A stretch of 64,000 nt of DNA from Leptospira kirschneri serovar Cynopteri str. 3522 CT (GTDB lineage: Bacteria > Spirochaetota > Leptospiria > Leptospirales > Leptospiraceae), in NCBI RefSeq assembly GCF_000243695.2, contig NZ_AHMN02000004.1, positions 416,588-480,587 on the forward strand, in the 5' to 3' direction. The notes below the pieces were generated by a model. It was not told the DNA's origin and made no database searches. It saw only the letters and a program-made list of their open reading frames with translations. Made by a program: the position numbers and the translations under genes. This document shows, piece after piece, positions 15,389-28,264 of the stretch. Position 1 is the first letter of the stretch. Each line of letters begins with the position of its first letter.

Positions 15389-16114
15389 ATGTCCTTTTTT
15401 TCATCTAAATTAGATTCTCAAAGTGAAAATCGAGTTGCTTTTGTGGGTTGGCATGAAGGTTCCGCTGGTCAGATTCATTCTTGGTTTGAAGAGGCAAATC
15501 TGGGAAAAATTGCTTTTTTTATTCATCCTGAGGATGATCCTCCGGAAATTAAAAAAATTAGTAGAGCAGTATCTCAATTTTCCTATCCAGAAAATGGAAA
15601 ATTTAAGAATGTTCCCCTAATTTGTAAAAAAAATTGGCCTGAATTTTTAGTTCAAAATAAAGTAGATAAAGTATTAGTTACGATTTCTGATCCTGCTGAA
15701 CGATGGGCGGAAATGAAAAAAGCATATGATTCCGGACTTGAGTTAATTAATGCAATTTATCCTTCGACTTTACTTTTAAAGGAATGTCTTTTAGGAAAAA
15801 ACATTATCATACATCCTAGATCAACGATTGGTTATAGAGCCGAAATTGATGATGGAGTCATTGTTAATATCGGAACGCAGATCGATCATCATTGTAAAAT
15901 CGAAAAGGCTGTTACAATTGATCCAGGAGTTACTCTTGCGGGGAATGTTTTAATAGAGAATTTTTGTACAATTCACACTCGTGCGGTTATCATCAATAGA
16001 ATTAAAATAGGATCCAATTCAATTATTGGTGCGGGAACTGTCATTATACGAGATATAGAACCGAATTCTAAAGTTGTTGGAGTTCCCGGAAAAAAAATTA
16101 AAGCGGTTATTTAA
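15389..16114 (+). CDS. NeuD/PglD-like acyltransferase with left-handed beta-helix
   Basis: 241 residues. The N-terminal half resembles the nucleotide-binding-like fold of NeuD/PglD/WbbJ sugar acyltransferases (VAFVGWHEGSAGQIHSW). From ~135 the protein runs as hexapeptide repeats (IIIHPRSTIGYRAEIDDGVI, VNIGTQIDHHCKIEKA, GAGTVIIRDI) and ends with VVGVPGKKI, the classic end of this superfamily. The catalytic histidine of NeuD/PglD enzymes fits one of the HH pair in QIDHHCKI. Relatives O- or N-acetylate sialic or amino sugars in surface glycans. No glycan genes lie nearby, so its substrate and its isolation are unexplained. The ATG has no good ribosome site. Confidence 0.8.
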   Translation: MSFFSSKLDSQSENRVAFVGWHEGSAGQIHSWFEEANLGKIAFFIHPEDDPPEIKKISRAVSQFSYPENGKFKNVPLICKKNWPEFLVQNKVDKVLVTISDPAERWAEMKKAYDSGLELINAIYPSTLLLKECLLGKNIIIHPRSTIGYRAEIDDGVIVNIGTQIDHHCKIEKAVTIDPGVTLAGNVLIENFCTIHTRAVIINRIKIGSNSIIGAGTVIIRDIEPNSKVVGVPGKKIKAVI

Positions 16115-16205
16115 TAAATTAACGAGAAGTTTAATTTAAAAAATAAAAAAAGAATGAGCCTACTGAAATTAAACTAAGCCTTGCCATTATTAAATTTGCG
16201 TTTTG

Positions 16206-16508
16206 TTAGCGGCTGGCCGTCTTTATAATATTAACGTGTATGATGTTCTCTTTTGTCAGAAATGAAGTGAACCAAATATTTTTGAGTCCCTTAAGTTTTG
16301 TTGGTCTTTCTCCATCTTGAATTTCTTTCTCGAGTCTCTTTAGTTTGTTCAATGTTAGATGTTTGATTTCAAGTCTGTCCCTGGTCAAGATTTGAGTCCA
16401 TGAATTTAAAGCTGTTTTCAAGTCTTTTGCTTTTACTTGAGAACAATAAGTCCCACCCATAAACTCCATTACAAAGGTATATGTTCCGAGTTTTTTTATT
16501 TGTTTCAT
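16206..16508 (-). CDS. Small conserved-looking protein of unknown function
   Basis: 100 residues starting MKQIKKLGTYTFVMEFMGG. ATG is preceded by AGGACAAG, a usable ribosome site. The N-terminus has beta-like strands (TYTFVMEFMGGTYCSQVKA), followed by a charged helix (KLKRLEKEIQDGERPTKL). It contains no membrane span or signal peptide. No family is recognised. It is isolated, between the acyltransferase and a family A repeat. Confidence 0.6.
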   Translation of the reverse strand: MKQIKKLGTYTFVMEFMGGTYCSQVKAKDLKTALNSWTQILTRDRLEIKHLTLNKLKRLEKEIQDGERPTKLKGLKNIWFTSFLTKENIIHVNIIKTASR

Positions 16509-16694
16509 CTTGTCCTAATAGTCCGACTATGCAGCGTGAGAATTTGGCCCTTATCTGTTTTAGAATGTAATAGTCGAAAGATTTTATTGTTTCACTATAT
16601 ATATCATGAAATTTTCAAAATGGTCTGTGGAAGAATTTTGGTCGATTGTTTGAATATTCAATTTATTGTATGTCTCAACGGAAAAATTTTTTAA

Positions 16695-16811
16695 CTTAAA
16701 GTTCGGCGTAAGAAAATCAGGGTGAATAAAAAACTCAGGTGCTTGCTCTCTATGAATCGCAGCATAATAATTGCTTTCGCATTGGTAATACAGAAATTCA
16801 CGTTTTTTAAA
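16695..16811. repeat. Dispersed repeat family A, short copy A5
   Basis: Begins ACTTAAAGTTCGGCGTAAG and ends ACAGAAATTCACGTTTT, giving inverted ends like the other family A copies. The centre (CTCAGGTGCTTGCTCTCTATG and a following GCATAATAATTGC) resembles the interior of copies at 44720 and 57331. It lies in an otherwise empty 460-base gap. Confidence 0.5.
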
Positions 16812-16969
16812 TTCTTCTCGTTTTAGTATAAAATTTGAAAGTAGTTTTAAATATGGTCTTACTTTTTCGCTTTTTTATTTTAAGAATCTATTCTGTTAAA
16901 TCCGTTTCCAATTTTTTTGAATATTCTCTGGAATAAATATTCTAAATTCCATTTTAAAAATAGATTTCG

Positions 16970-17704
16970 TTAGGTTTTATTTTTTTTTAGATGTGATAAA
17001 TTAGAAACAATTTTAAGGAGTTTATCGGATTGAAATCTTGAAAAAATTTTTAAAATTTGTTCTTTAATTTCTTCAGAACTGGATTGAAGAATTCGAATCA
17101 AAGGTTCATAATCATTAATTTTAAAACCAAAACTAAGAAGATCGTCTATCGAATCTAAAATTGAAATCTTTTCGCCTTCATTTTGAGTCTGATTGAATTT
17201 AGAAATCAAAGAATAATATTTATTTTCTTTTAACTTGTTGTTAAAAGCAAGTCCTTTGGGTAAACAAGCAGGACAAAGACATCTAGGTTTAGAATGTGCC
17301 TCCGGAAAATAACGCCAACCGATTGTCTGAGGAAGATTTTTGATCTTTAGAATTTCTTTTTTAGTTACTTTTCTAGGAAGAACGATTTGAAAACCTAGTT
17401 TGTTTTCTGTAGATAATAAAAGTTGGGTGGATTCGATTGCGGAAGAAAGTATCAGTTTCGAAGTGTAATTTCCAGACCAGACCGGTTCCAAATCCGGTAT
17501 TTTGAAATAAATTCCGATAACTGGTCCGTTCGAAAATCTCTTTATTTCCCTCAACCATTGGTGTGTAATCCAAAAATCAGGAATGACAGGCATACAAAAA
17601 ACTCCTTTTCGAACGTTTTCATAATGGATCGAAGAAGTTTTGATACCCGATCTAAAAATCGAGTTTTTGTTTTGTAAAGAAGTGAGATGTAAAAACACGC
17701 TCAT
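16970..17704 (-). CDS. Unknown protein with ADP-ribosyltransferase-like N-terminus and helical C-terminus
   Basis: 244 residues. It opens SVFLHLTSLQNKNSIFRSGI, the H-[IL]-T..N...I..GI pattern seen at the start of several NAD-using ADP-ribosyltransferase folds (KptA, DarT and related toxins). Next come GVFCMPVIPDFWITHQWL, a PVWSGNY stretch and IGWRYFPEAHSKPRC, a block I associate with an uncharacterised widespread family. A CLCPACL cysteine set follows (~155-161). The last ~70 residues look like HEAT-type helices. The enzymatic role is inference. It lies 22 bases behind a frameshifted gene on the same strand. Confidence 0.55.
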   Translation of the reverse strand: MSVFLHLTSLQNKNSIFRSGIKTSSIHYENVRKGVFCMPVIPDFWITHQWLREIKRFSNGPVIGIYFKIPDLEPVWSGNYTSKLILSSAIESTQLLLSTENKLGFQIVLPRKVTKKEILKIKNLPQTIGWRYFPEAHSKPRCLCPACLPKGLAFNNKLKENKYYSLISKFNQTQNEGEKISILDSIDDLLSFGFKINDYEPLIRILQSSSEEIKEQILKIFSRFQSDKLLKIVSNLSHLKKNKT

Positions 17705-17726
17705 AAATATTTATAAGAACCGTTTT

Positions 17727-18321
17727 TTAAATTAAAGTTATTTTCTGAAAACATTTAAAAAATTTATATATTAAAATATTTTGATATATCTTGGTTAATC
17801 CAAAAATATCTTTTATTCTTTTTAAAAGGAATATTGCAATTTCTTTCATCGGATTTAATTTCCATTGTAAATAATCCATACGAGGTAAAATTTTTTCTAG
17901 AAGTGGATTGTATTCTGCAATCCAGTAGCGCCAGTTCCGAATTTCTTTTTCACCTTCGATGATCGATTTAAAATAGGGAATATACAAATTTAAAAGTTTT
18001 TTTCTTTGTGTTAAGTCAAATTGATTTAAATCTACAGGTACAATTGATTTTTTTACTTCAACGTCCCATCCTCCTACTTTAGAAAAATATTGATGAGCGT
18101 GTTTTTCAATTATATCATCGTTTGCACGCCAAGAATGAAGTGTATCTTTTTCAGGATCATGAAAAAAAAAGCTCATGACCTTCGATCGTTCTATCGCCAA
18201 ATTCATAATTTCTTATATACGTATATGTTTCTCCTTTATGAAAATTATTGAATGTTTTTTTTGCTTTGTATTCCATTCCTTCTATAAATAATAGGATCGA
18301 TCGATTGTTAAATAGTTTCAT
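17727..18321 (-). pseudogene. Gene of unknown function split by a homopolymer frameshift
   Basis: Two overlapping minus-strand frames join at a run of nine A on the plus strand (18162-18170). The upstream frame (from ATG 18321, MKLFNNRSILLFIEGM) ends RTIEGHELFFS and stop. The downstream frame continues FHDPEKDTLHSWRANDD. With eight bases in the run the product would read GHELFFHDPEKDTLHSW without interruption, about 197 residues. The sequence from ETYTYIRNYEF to YFSKVGGWDVE looks like one folded domain. No family is recognised. Slippage-controlled expression, true decay and a sequencing error are all possible. The ART-like gene follows after 22 bases. Confidence 0.55.
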
Positions 18322-18432
18322 TGTAATGATGTAGCAGTAGTGGAGGGAATCCTGAAAAAGTTCATGAATAGACACGAAAATGTTGATTGATGAAGCTCGT
18401 AGGGTGATATACGAAATTTTGAATGTATCCAA

Positions 18433-18744
18433 GTGTGTTTGTTTTCAGAAAGTGTAAATTCTTTTTACTCTCGAAAATAATAGAGAATGTTTGAAAATAA
18501 AATAGAAACATTTTTGAGTGAAACTAAAAATGTATTTCAAGAAGATAGTTTCTATTAGATTTCCACCTTTTGGTAAAAAGGTAAAAGTTTGACCACGGAA
18601 AATATTTAGAACTTATCTCAAAATTTCAAAACGTGGAAACTCACACAACTTTTCGTGGTAGAAAGACCGGTATAGATCACTTCAAGCACGTAAATCTGTG
18701 GGAATTCCTACGTTTTGGTACAATTTTTGAATTTCTGATTACAT
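18433..18744. other. Intergenic stretch with two repeat motifs near sdhB end
   Basis: No gene. It holds two degenerate copies of the dispersed motif (GTGGAAACTCACACAA near 18641 and TGTGGGAATTCCTACG near 18697). No clear terminator was seen after sdhB. Confidence 0.4.
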
Positions 18745-19475
18745 TCAAGAAAGAATATAATCCAGATTCATCGTACGGATAAAATCCCTCTTAATCGATT
18801 TAGGACAAACCGCTTCACATTCGTATTGGTTTGTGCAGTTTCCGAAACCTTCCGCGTCCATTGCGTTGATCATCTTTTTCACGCGCTCTTTTTGTTCTAC
18901 TTTTCCTTGAGGTAAAAGACCTAAATGGGTGATCTTTGCGGAAACGAACAACATCGCACTCGCGTTTTTACAAGAAGCTACACAAGCACCACAACCTATA
19001 CAAGTAGCTGCGTCCATCGCAATATCCGCATCCACTTTAGGAATTGGGTTTGCGTTTGCGTCTGGTGCTCCACCCGTGTTTATGCTAATAAAACCTCCGG
19101 ATTGGATGATTCGATCAAACGCGCTTCTATCTACTACGAGGTCTTTGAGAACGGGGAAAGCCTTGGCTCTCCATGGTTCCACATAAACGGTGTCCCCGTC
19201 TTTGAAAGAACGCATGTGTAACTGACAAGAAGTAACTCCTTGATGGGGTCCGTGTGCCTGTCCGTTGATCATCAGATTGCAGGAACCGCAGATTCCTTCT
19301 CTGCAATCGTGTTCGAATGCGATTGGGTCTTCTCCTTTCGTAATTAGTTCTTCGTTGACTACGTCGAGCATTTCTAAAAAGGACATGTTCGGAGAAATAT
19401 CTTTCGCGTCGTAGTCTACGATTTTTCCTTTAGTTTCTCCACTTTTTTGTCTCCAGACTTTGAGTTTCAGATCCA

Positions 19476-19476
<1 letters not shown>
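18745..19476 (-). CDS. sdhB: Succinate dehydrogenase/fumarate reductase iron-sulfur subunit
   Basis: 243 residues. The [2Fe-2S] ligands are in [16 protein letters not shown]. The [4Fe-4S]/[3Fe-4S] ligands are in [15 protein letters not shown] and later [15 protein letters not shown]. The spacing and the long inter-cluster insertion match the Bacteroidetes/delta-proteobacterial-type SdhB that works with a single cytochrome b subunit. It passes electrons from FAD in SdhA to the membrane quinone site in SdhC. The ATG overlaps the sdhA stop by one base (TAATG), with AAGGAG just upstream. Last gene of the sdhCAB operon. Confidence 0.96.
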
Positions 19477-22108
<2,632 letters not shown>

Positions 22109-22118
22109 TGGTGGAAAG

Positions 22119-22156
<38 letters not shown>

Positions 22157-22361
22157 TTAAAATGAAAACAAACCCGTACTTTCTAAAATGAGAGTAAAAA
22201 AACGAGTTATAACGAAAAGCATTTTTATTCCGAAGAGAAAAAATTGAATTAGATCTAAAGTTATTAAGATTCTATCTCAATTAGAGATTCAGAAATTACA
22301 ATTCAAATCCTAGAAGGATTTAGTGCGTCGCGTAACAAAACTTTTTCGAAGGATAAAAACA

Positions 22362-23888
22362 ATGAGTCCTTTCCAGGAACTTTATCAAAAAAATAAACTC
22401 AAAGGTGCTTCCAATTCAAAGGCAACAAAAGAATACTCTGAAAATTCTTTTCTATTTAAAAAATATTCGGGTAAGAATGAATTTTTAAATCCATATTTTT
22501 CTTTTCGAGGAAGGATATTGTCTAAGATCGCCTTCGGAAGTTATAGAGTAGGACTTGAATCTACGGAACACGAAAAGTCGATCGAACTTTCCTTGTCAAT
22601 GGGATTTAACGTAATCGATACTTCTTCCAATTATGGAAATGGAGAAAGTGAAAGTTTGATTGGAAAGGTTCTTCAACAGAAAATACAAAAAGGGGAACTC
22701 AAAAGAGAAAACGTTTTTATAGTCACCAAGGGGGGATATATCCAAGGGAAAAATTTAGAGATCGTAACTGAACTCGAAAATACTAATCGGGCATTTCCGG
22801 AGATCACTTACTATCAGGAAGGATGTTACCACTGCATTCATCCTTTTTTTTTGGAGGATCAACTCGAATATTCTCTCAAAAGACTGGGTCTTGAAACCGT
22901 GGATGTTTTTCTTTTACACAATCCGGAATACTTCCTCATGGACCGAGAGAAACATAACGTTCCCAAAGAAAAAGCGATCGAAGAATATTACAAAAGAATT
23001 AAGAACTCTTTCCGATTTCTGGAACAAAAAAGAAAAGAAGGTAAAATTTTATACTACGGTATTTCATCCAATACGTTTCCAGAAAACCCGGAAAAATATA
23101 CTGCCACTTCGCTTATCAAAATTCTAAAAATCGCAAAAGAAATTCAAAGTGAACTAGGCTTAGAGGAATCCGGTTTTGCGGTCGTTCAATTTCCGGGTAA
23201 TCTTTTAGAGAATGGATTTTTAGATCCTAAGTTCGAGGGAAAAAATTTAATTTCTATCATTCATGAAAACGGGCTTTTACCTCTGATCAATCGTCCCTTA
23301 AACTCAATATCAAACTCAGGAAACATTTATAGGCTTTCTTACGATCCAAAGAAAGAGAGTAAACATGTTCTCAAACTTCTGAAAGAAAAATTAGATACGA
23401 TCTATAAAAAAGAGGAAGAGTTACTTGCCGTTTTGCCTCAGGGTTCTTACAAATATACCTTTCGAACCGTAACCGAACCTTATTTAAACCAATTTCAAAA
23501 CCAAAATCATCTAAATCAATTTTTAGAAAGTACTGTAATTCCTATTCTACAACAACTGATTGCACAAATCGAAAAAAAAGGCGGGATAAAAGTTCAAACC
23601 GAATACATCGAAACCTTGAACGAGGCGCTTCCTGTTTTGGAACAATATGTGTTTCAAAAAAATATAGAAAGTAGAAAATTATTATATTCTAAGATTATAA
23701 ATTTATATCCTAAATATTTGGATTGGAATTTATCCTCCGTCTCGTTACATCTGCTTTGTTCTTCTTTGGGAAAGGGCGTTGTTTTACTCGGGATGAGAAA
23801 AGAGGAATACGTAAAAGATGCAACGTTTTCTTTTGTCGCGCCTGGAACCGAAATTCAATATCAGGATTGGAAACAATTTGAAGTTTGA
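22362..23888 (+). CDS. Aldo/keto reductase family protein with a large insertion
   Basis: 508 residues, about 180 longer than usual. The barrel start is clear: [11 protein letters not shown], then [17 protein letters not shown] with the catalytic Asp/Tyr pattern (D..SNYG), NVFIVTKGG and [12 protein letters not shown]. The C-terminal barrel strand is [18 protein letters not shown]. Between about residues 300 and 470 sits a helical, charged insertion not seen in standard members. ATG at 22362 follows GAAGGATAAAAACA, a good ribosome site; an in-frame GTG at 22323 is less likely. Substrate unknown. The last 71 bases overlap the next gene, so the pair is co-transcribed. Confidence 0.8.
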   Translation: MSPFQELYQKNKLKGASNSKATKEYSENSFLFKKYSGKNEFLNPYFSFRGRILSKIAFGSYRVGLESTEHEKSIELSLSMGFNVIDTSSNYGNGESESLIGKVLQQKIQKGELKRENVFIVTKGGYIQGKNLEIVTELENTNRAFPEITYYQEGCYHCIHPFFLEDQLEYSLKRLGLETVDVFLLHNPEYFLMDREKHNVPKEKAIEEYYKRIKNSFRFLEQKRKEGKILYYGISSNTFPENPEKYTATSLIKILKIAKEIQSELGLEESGFAVVQFPGNLLENGFLDPKFEGKNLISIIHENGLLPLINRPLNSISNSGNIYRLSYDPKKESKHVLKLLKEKLDTIYKKEEELLAVLPQGSYKYTFRTVTEPYLNQFQNQNHLNQFLESTVIPILQQLIAQIEKKGGIKVQTEYIETLNEALPVLEQYVFQKNIESRKLLYSKIINLYPKYLDWNLSSVSLHLLCSSLGKGVVLLGMRKEEYVKDATFSFVAPGTEIQYQDWKQFEV

Positions 23889-24342
23889 TCCTGAAATTGT
23901 AGCTCTTTTAGAGCGTATCACTTCTATTTCTGATCCGGAAGAAACGATCGATTTTGCTTATTCCAATGCGGAAAGACTTTTTCGGGAAGGAAAGTATTTC
24001 GAGGCGCACGAGATACTAGAGTTTCAATGGAAGAAGGATTTAGGAATTAGAAAAATATTTCTTCAGGGAATTATTCAACTTTGTGTTTCCTTACATAAAA
24101 TTTATGTAAAACCGAATGGACGCGGATCTAGGATGCAGGCGGAAAGGTCCAAAGAAAAATTGGAGATTGTTTTTAACTCGGGTGATTTGAGTGAAAAGGG
24201 AAAACAAATTGTATCTGATTTGCTCCAAAGTTTGGATCAGATTTTAAATCTTTACGAAGGAGACGAGTTGTTGTCTGAAAAAGTTTCTGCTTTCTGTATT
24301 CCAAGGATTCCAAAAGAATGGCGGGAGTTGTTCAGAAGCTAA
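23818..24342 (+). CDS. DUF309 family protein
   Basis: Up to 174 residues. The DUF309 core is visible: [36 protein letters not shown] and the closing AERSKEKLE. The H-E pair in EAHEILE is the conserved polar centre of this small helical family of unknown function. The start is uncertain: ATG at 23818 has GAGGA upstream but overlaps the reductase by 71 bases, while TTG at 23878 (LKFDPEIV) would overlap by only 11 and has AGGATTGGAAACAA before it. No cofactor site is seen. A family C repeat follows downstream. Confidence 0.72.
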   Translation: MQRFLLSRLEPKFNIRIGNNLKFDPEIVALLERITSISDPEETIDFAYSNAERLFREGKYFEAHEILEFQWKKDLGIRKIFLQGIIQLCVSLHKIYVKPNGRGSRMQAERSKEKLEIVFNSGDLSEKGKQIVSDLLQSLDQILNLYEGDELLSEKVSAFCIPRIPKEWRELFRS

Positions 24343-24446
24343 TGATAAAAGACTCACAGATGGGCTTTTTCTTGAGAAGCAGAAAATACGGTATTATATT
24401 AGAATTATATTATATTTTGTAATATGTAGATTTACAATTTTGTTCT

Positions 24447-24540
24447 TACTGATCTCTATAAAATTGAATACCGAAAATTTTCGCCATAAAGATCTATTTG
24501 AGTGCAAAATATCGTGTACTCTGTTATATAGATCTGAGTT
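24447..24540. repeat. Dispersed repeat family C, complete copy
   Basis: Starts TACTGATCTCTATAAAATTG and ends TCTGTTATATAGATCTGAGT. The two ends are imperfect inverted repeats. Near-identical stretches occur at 43009-43099 and inverted at 57961-58041, with partial copies at 6655 and 30142. Confidence 0.6.
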
Positions 24541-24585
24541 GTATAGAATAAACAAAGTTCATCTGTCTTCTGAAAAGGAAATAAT

Positions 24586-25464
<879 letters not shown>

Positions 25465-25951
25465 AATGCTTAATATTTTATTTACAAAGGTTTGGGCGAA
25501 TCGAGCCTGCCTTTGAACTTAATGTTTGATTTCGCTTCAATCTCTTTCGCATCGGCTAAACCGAACTCACGTTAAATAGAGTTGCTCGAAAATTAATTCC
25601 AATCTGTTTCCGGAATTGAGTCAAAACTCCTGTTGAAGATTTATTGGGAGATGAACCTTGCGGATGTATCTACTTTCAAGGTGATAAATTGAATACTTCC
25701 AAGAAGGTGCTCGAGCTTTCTTGGGACTTCTGCGAATCATCTCTTTCTAGGAAGATTGCTTCGTAAATTACTTCTCTATAAAAAAGGATAAAGACGAACA
25801 AGATTTATTTTTTTTACTATTGACTCGCCTCTAAGATTTTTTATCAGATAGTGAAAAGTTGATTGAAAAGACGTTCTTATGTTACTGCTCGTTTCACTAC
25901 ATTACTTTTCAAATAAGATGTCAAAAAATTTTGAAATTAAAAAGGAAATCA
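25465..25951. other. Intergenic region with degenerate family A and B remnants
   Basis: A family A-like segment runs from about 25490 to 25577 and ends CCGAACTCACGTTAA. It is followed at once by a decayed family B start (TAGAGTTGCTCGAAAATT). No gene is convincing. The frame open from 25859 lacks a ribosome site before 25952. Confidence 0.4.
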
Positions 25952-27169
25952 ATGTTCTTTCATAGTATAAAATTGAAAATCGTTTTGGCTGTCTTTTATA
26001 TTACATTTTCTGCAAACCATTGTTCGTCATTTGAATGTTCTCAGTGGGACCGATCGTGCAACCTGCAATCATACTTATTCGATAAAATGGTATCGAATAA
26101 TGGAGATATCTCCGACGGAACGATTACTCCCGGTTCGTCTCCAGCCGTCATCGCCCCCAATCTTTTATACGCCACAAATGAAAATTCGAATACGGTGACT
26201 TATTTTAATGCCACGAACGGAAATTATATCAACGGCACGTTAGCAGCTTCCAGTTTTACTACAGGCGCAAATCCTTGGGGAGTCGCGGTCAATCCGTCCG
26301 CCAACATTTTATACGTTACGAATATCAACTCGAATACGGTAACTTATTTCAATGCAACGAATGGGAATTATATCAACGGCACTCTGGTTGCTTCTAGTTT
26401 TGTTACGGGAAACAACGTATTGTCGGTCGCAGTCAATCCATCCGCCAATATCTTATACGTCATAAATCGAATTTCGGACACGGTTACCTACTTCAACGCA
26501 ACGAACGGGAATTATATCAACGGCACTCTGGCAGCTTCCAGTTTTGCCACGCAGTTAGGAGGAATGTCATGGGGTCTTGAAGTCAATCCAACTGCCAACA
26601 TCTTATATGTTACGAACTTTAATAGTAATAATGTAACTTACTTTAATGCGACGAATGGGAATTATATGAACGGCACGTTGCCAGCCTCCAGTTTTGTTAC
26701 GGGAGCAGGTCCGACCCGAGTTTTATACAATCCTTCCACCAACATTCTATACGTGATAAACTCCGGTAGTAATACGGTAACATACTTCAATGCGACAAAC
26801 GGAAATTATATTAACGGCACGTTGGCTGCTTCCAGTTTTGTCACGGGTGCAGGTCCGTGGGGCGCCGCAGTCAACCCATCCGCCAACATTTTATACGTTA
26901 CGAACAACACAGGTAACACGGTAACTTATTTCAATGCGACAAACGGAAATTATATCAACGGCACGTTGGCTGCTTCTAGTTTTGTTACGGGAAACAATCC
27001 AAAGTGGGTCGATTATAACCCTTCCGCGAACATCTTATATGTTGCAAACTATTTTAGTAATACGGTAACTTACTTCAATGCGACAAACGGAAATTATATC
27101 AATGGCACGCTGGCAGCTTCCAGTTTTACTACGGGAACAAATCCGAATTTGGTTAGAGTCAATCCTTGA
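25952..27169 (+). CDS. Repeat beta-propeller lipoprotein (seven 48-residue YVTN-like units)
   Basis: 405 residues. The ATG at 25952 has a strong AAAAAGGAAATCA site. The N-terminus MFFHSIKLKIVLAVFYITF leads to a loose lipobox ending at Cys in SANHC. From ~70 the protein is seven tandem repeats, each of the form NILYVTN..SNTVTYFNATN then GNYINGTLAASSFVTG...VNPSA. These match surface-layer YVTN/NHL beta-propeller units, so a closed seven-bladed propeller is predicted. It is probably exposed at the outer membrane and may bind host or matrix proteins, which is inference. The repeats are also very similar in DNA (144-bp period), so unit number could vary between strains. It ends exactly at a repeat boundary. 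Confidence 0.82.
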   Translation: MFFHSIKLKIVLAVFYITFSANHCSSFECSQWDRSCNLQSYLFDKMVSNNGDISDGTITPGSSPAVIAPNLLYATNENSNTVTYFNATNGNYINGTLAASSFTTGANPWGVAVNPSANILYVTNINSNTVTYFNATNGNYINGTLVASSFVTGNNVLSVAVNPSANILYVINRISDTVTYFNATNGNYINGTLAASSFATQLGGMSWGLEVNPTANILYVTNFNSNNVTYFNATNGNYMNGTLPASSFVTGAGPTRVLYNPSTNILYVINSGSNTVTYFNATNGNYINGTLAASSFVTGAGPWGAAVNPSANILYVTNNTGNTVTYFNATNGNYINGTLAASSFVTGNNPKWVDYNPSANILYVANYFSNTVTYFNATNGNYINGTLAASSFTTGTNPNLVRVNP

Positions 27170-27420
27170 TTTTGATGGGTTGGAGTAGGAAAGAAAAAAA
27201 CGGTGACCATTTCATTTACGATTCTATTTTCAGAATGGGAATGTCCGTGACTGCGAAAATTTTCAAAACTCAAACATCATATCACAAAACGAATACCACC
27301 CCGCACCTACAAAAAGTTATTGATAAGAACCTTTATGCTGCGTTAAGATTTTGGGAAAGGAATTTCCATTCTCTTTGTAAGAGGCGGGATTCTTTTCCCA
27401 AATTTTCCGCGGAGTTTTAT

Positions 27421-28254
27421 TTGAAGAATTTAGCGTTCCGGTTCTTGTTGATCTTTGCAGTATTCATTTCTTTTCCTCTTTTGGGAGCGCAGACGATTCT
27501 TCTGAAAAATGGAACCTCTCTCAAAGGAGATGTGACCGGTCAAAACGAAAAGGTCATTACGGTTCGTACCGCGGACGGAGAAACGCAGACGATTTCCAAG
27601 AGAAGTATTTTGAAAGTCATCTATCGGGACGTGAACGAAGACGAAGCGAAACGAATCCGCCAAGAAGAAGAGATTAAAATTCAAGAAGCAAAATCGGTGG
27701 AAGATAAAAAGAAAATCGAGGATGAGGCGATTCGTAGTCCGTTCGAAACAAAAACTACCGGAAGCAGAAATCGTTGGAGTTTAGTTTGGAGGTCTGCGGT
27801 GTTTCCAGGTTGGGGACATTACAAATCCGATCGAAAAAAAATTGGAATTGTGTATGGTTCACTTTTTTGGTCCGGAGTGATTTTAACTTTGATTGTATCG
27901 GATCGAGTCGGAGAAAAAAAATCGGAGTATGAAAATTCTGCGCGTATCGGACAAATTAGCGACTACGCTTTAATCAGAGAAATGATCGTACATGAAAAAC
28001 GTTCCGAATATAAAAAATCTATCGACGACTATCAAAATTTGACGATGGGAACCGTTCTCGTTTATTTGATTCAATTGACTCATTCTTATTTTACGGGTAT
28101 CGATTGGGAAAAAGAGGAAATTGCGATTACACCACAGGGTTCGATTCTTAAAAAAGGAATCCAATTGGATTCTATGAAGGAAACCAATTTCTTAAACTCG
28201 GAATATAGGGCTTTCGATTGGAAAACGGAAGTTCGATATAGTTGGTTTTTTTAA
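27421..28254 (+). CDS. Exported membrane protein with DUF5683-like segment
   Basis: 277 residues if started at TTG 27421, which follows GGAG at ideal distance and creates a signal peptide (LKNLAFRFLLIFAVFISFP, then LLGAQ). A longer open frame reaches 27166 but its first 85 codons look non-coding. After the signal comes a small beta-rich domain (ILLKNGTSLKGDVTG), a charged linker, then SAVFPGWGHYKSDRKKIGIVY plus two membrane spans, like the PGWGQ-type motif of DUF5683 proteins. The function is unknown. The next lipoprotein gene begins 10 bases downstream, so they form an operon. Confidence 0.65.
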   Translation: MKNLAFRFLLIFAVFISFPLLGAQTILLKNGTSLKGDVTGQNEKVITVRTADGETQTISKRSILKVIYRDVNEDEAKRIRQEEEIKIQEAKSVEDKKKIEDEAIRSPFETKTTGSRNRWSLVWRSAVFPGWGHYKSDRKKIGIVYGSLFWSGVILTLIVSDRVGEKKSEYENSARIGQISDYALIREMIVHEKRSEYKKSIDDYQNLTMGTVLVYLIQLTHSYFTGIDWEKEEIAITPQGSILKKGIQLDSMKETNFLNSEYRAFDWKTEVRYSWFF

Positions 28255-28264
28255 GGAATTGATT

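Noticed and set aside
26180..27160. Seven direct repeats that could look like a tandem-repeat array or CRISPR-like structure
   Set aside because: Period is 144 bp, the repeats stay in frame and encode propeller blades; there are no short spacers.
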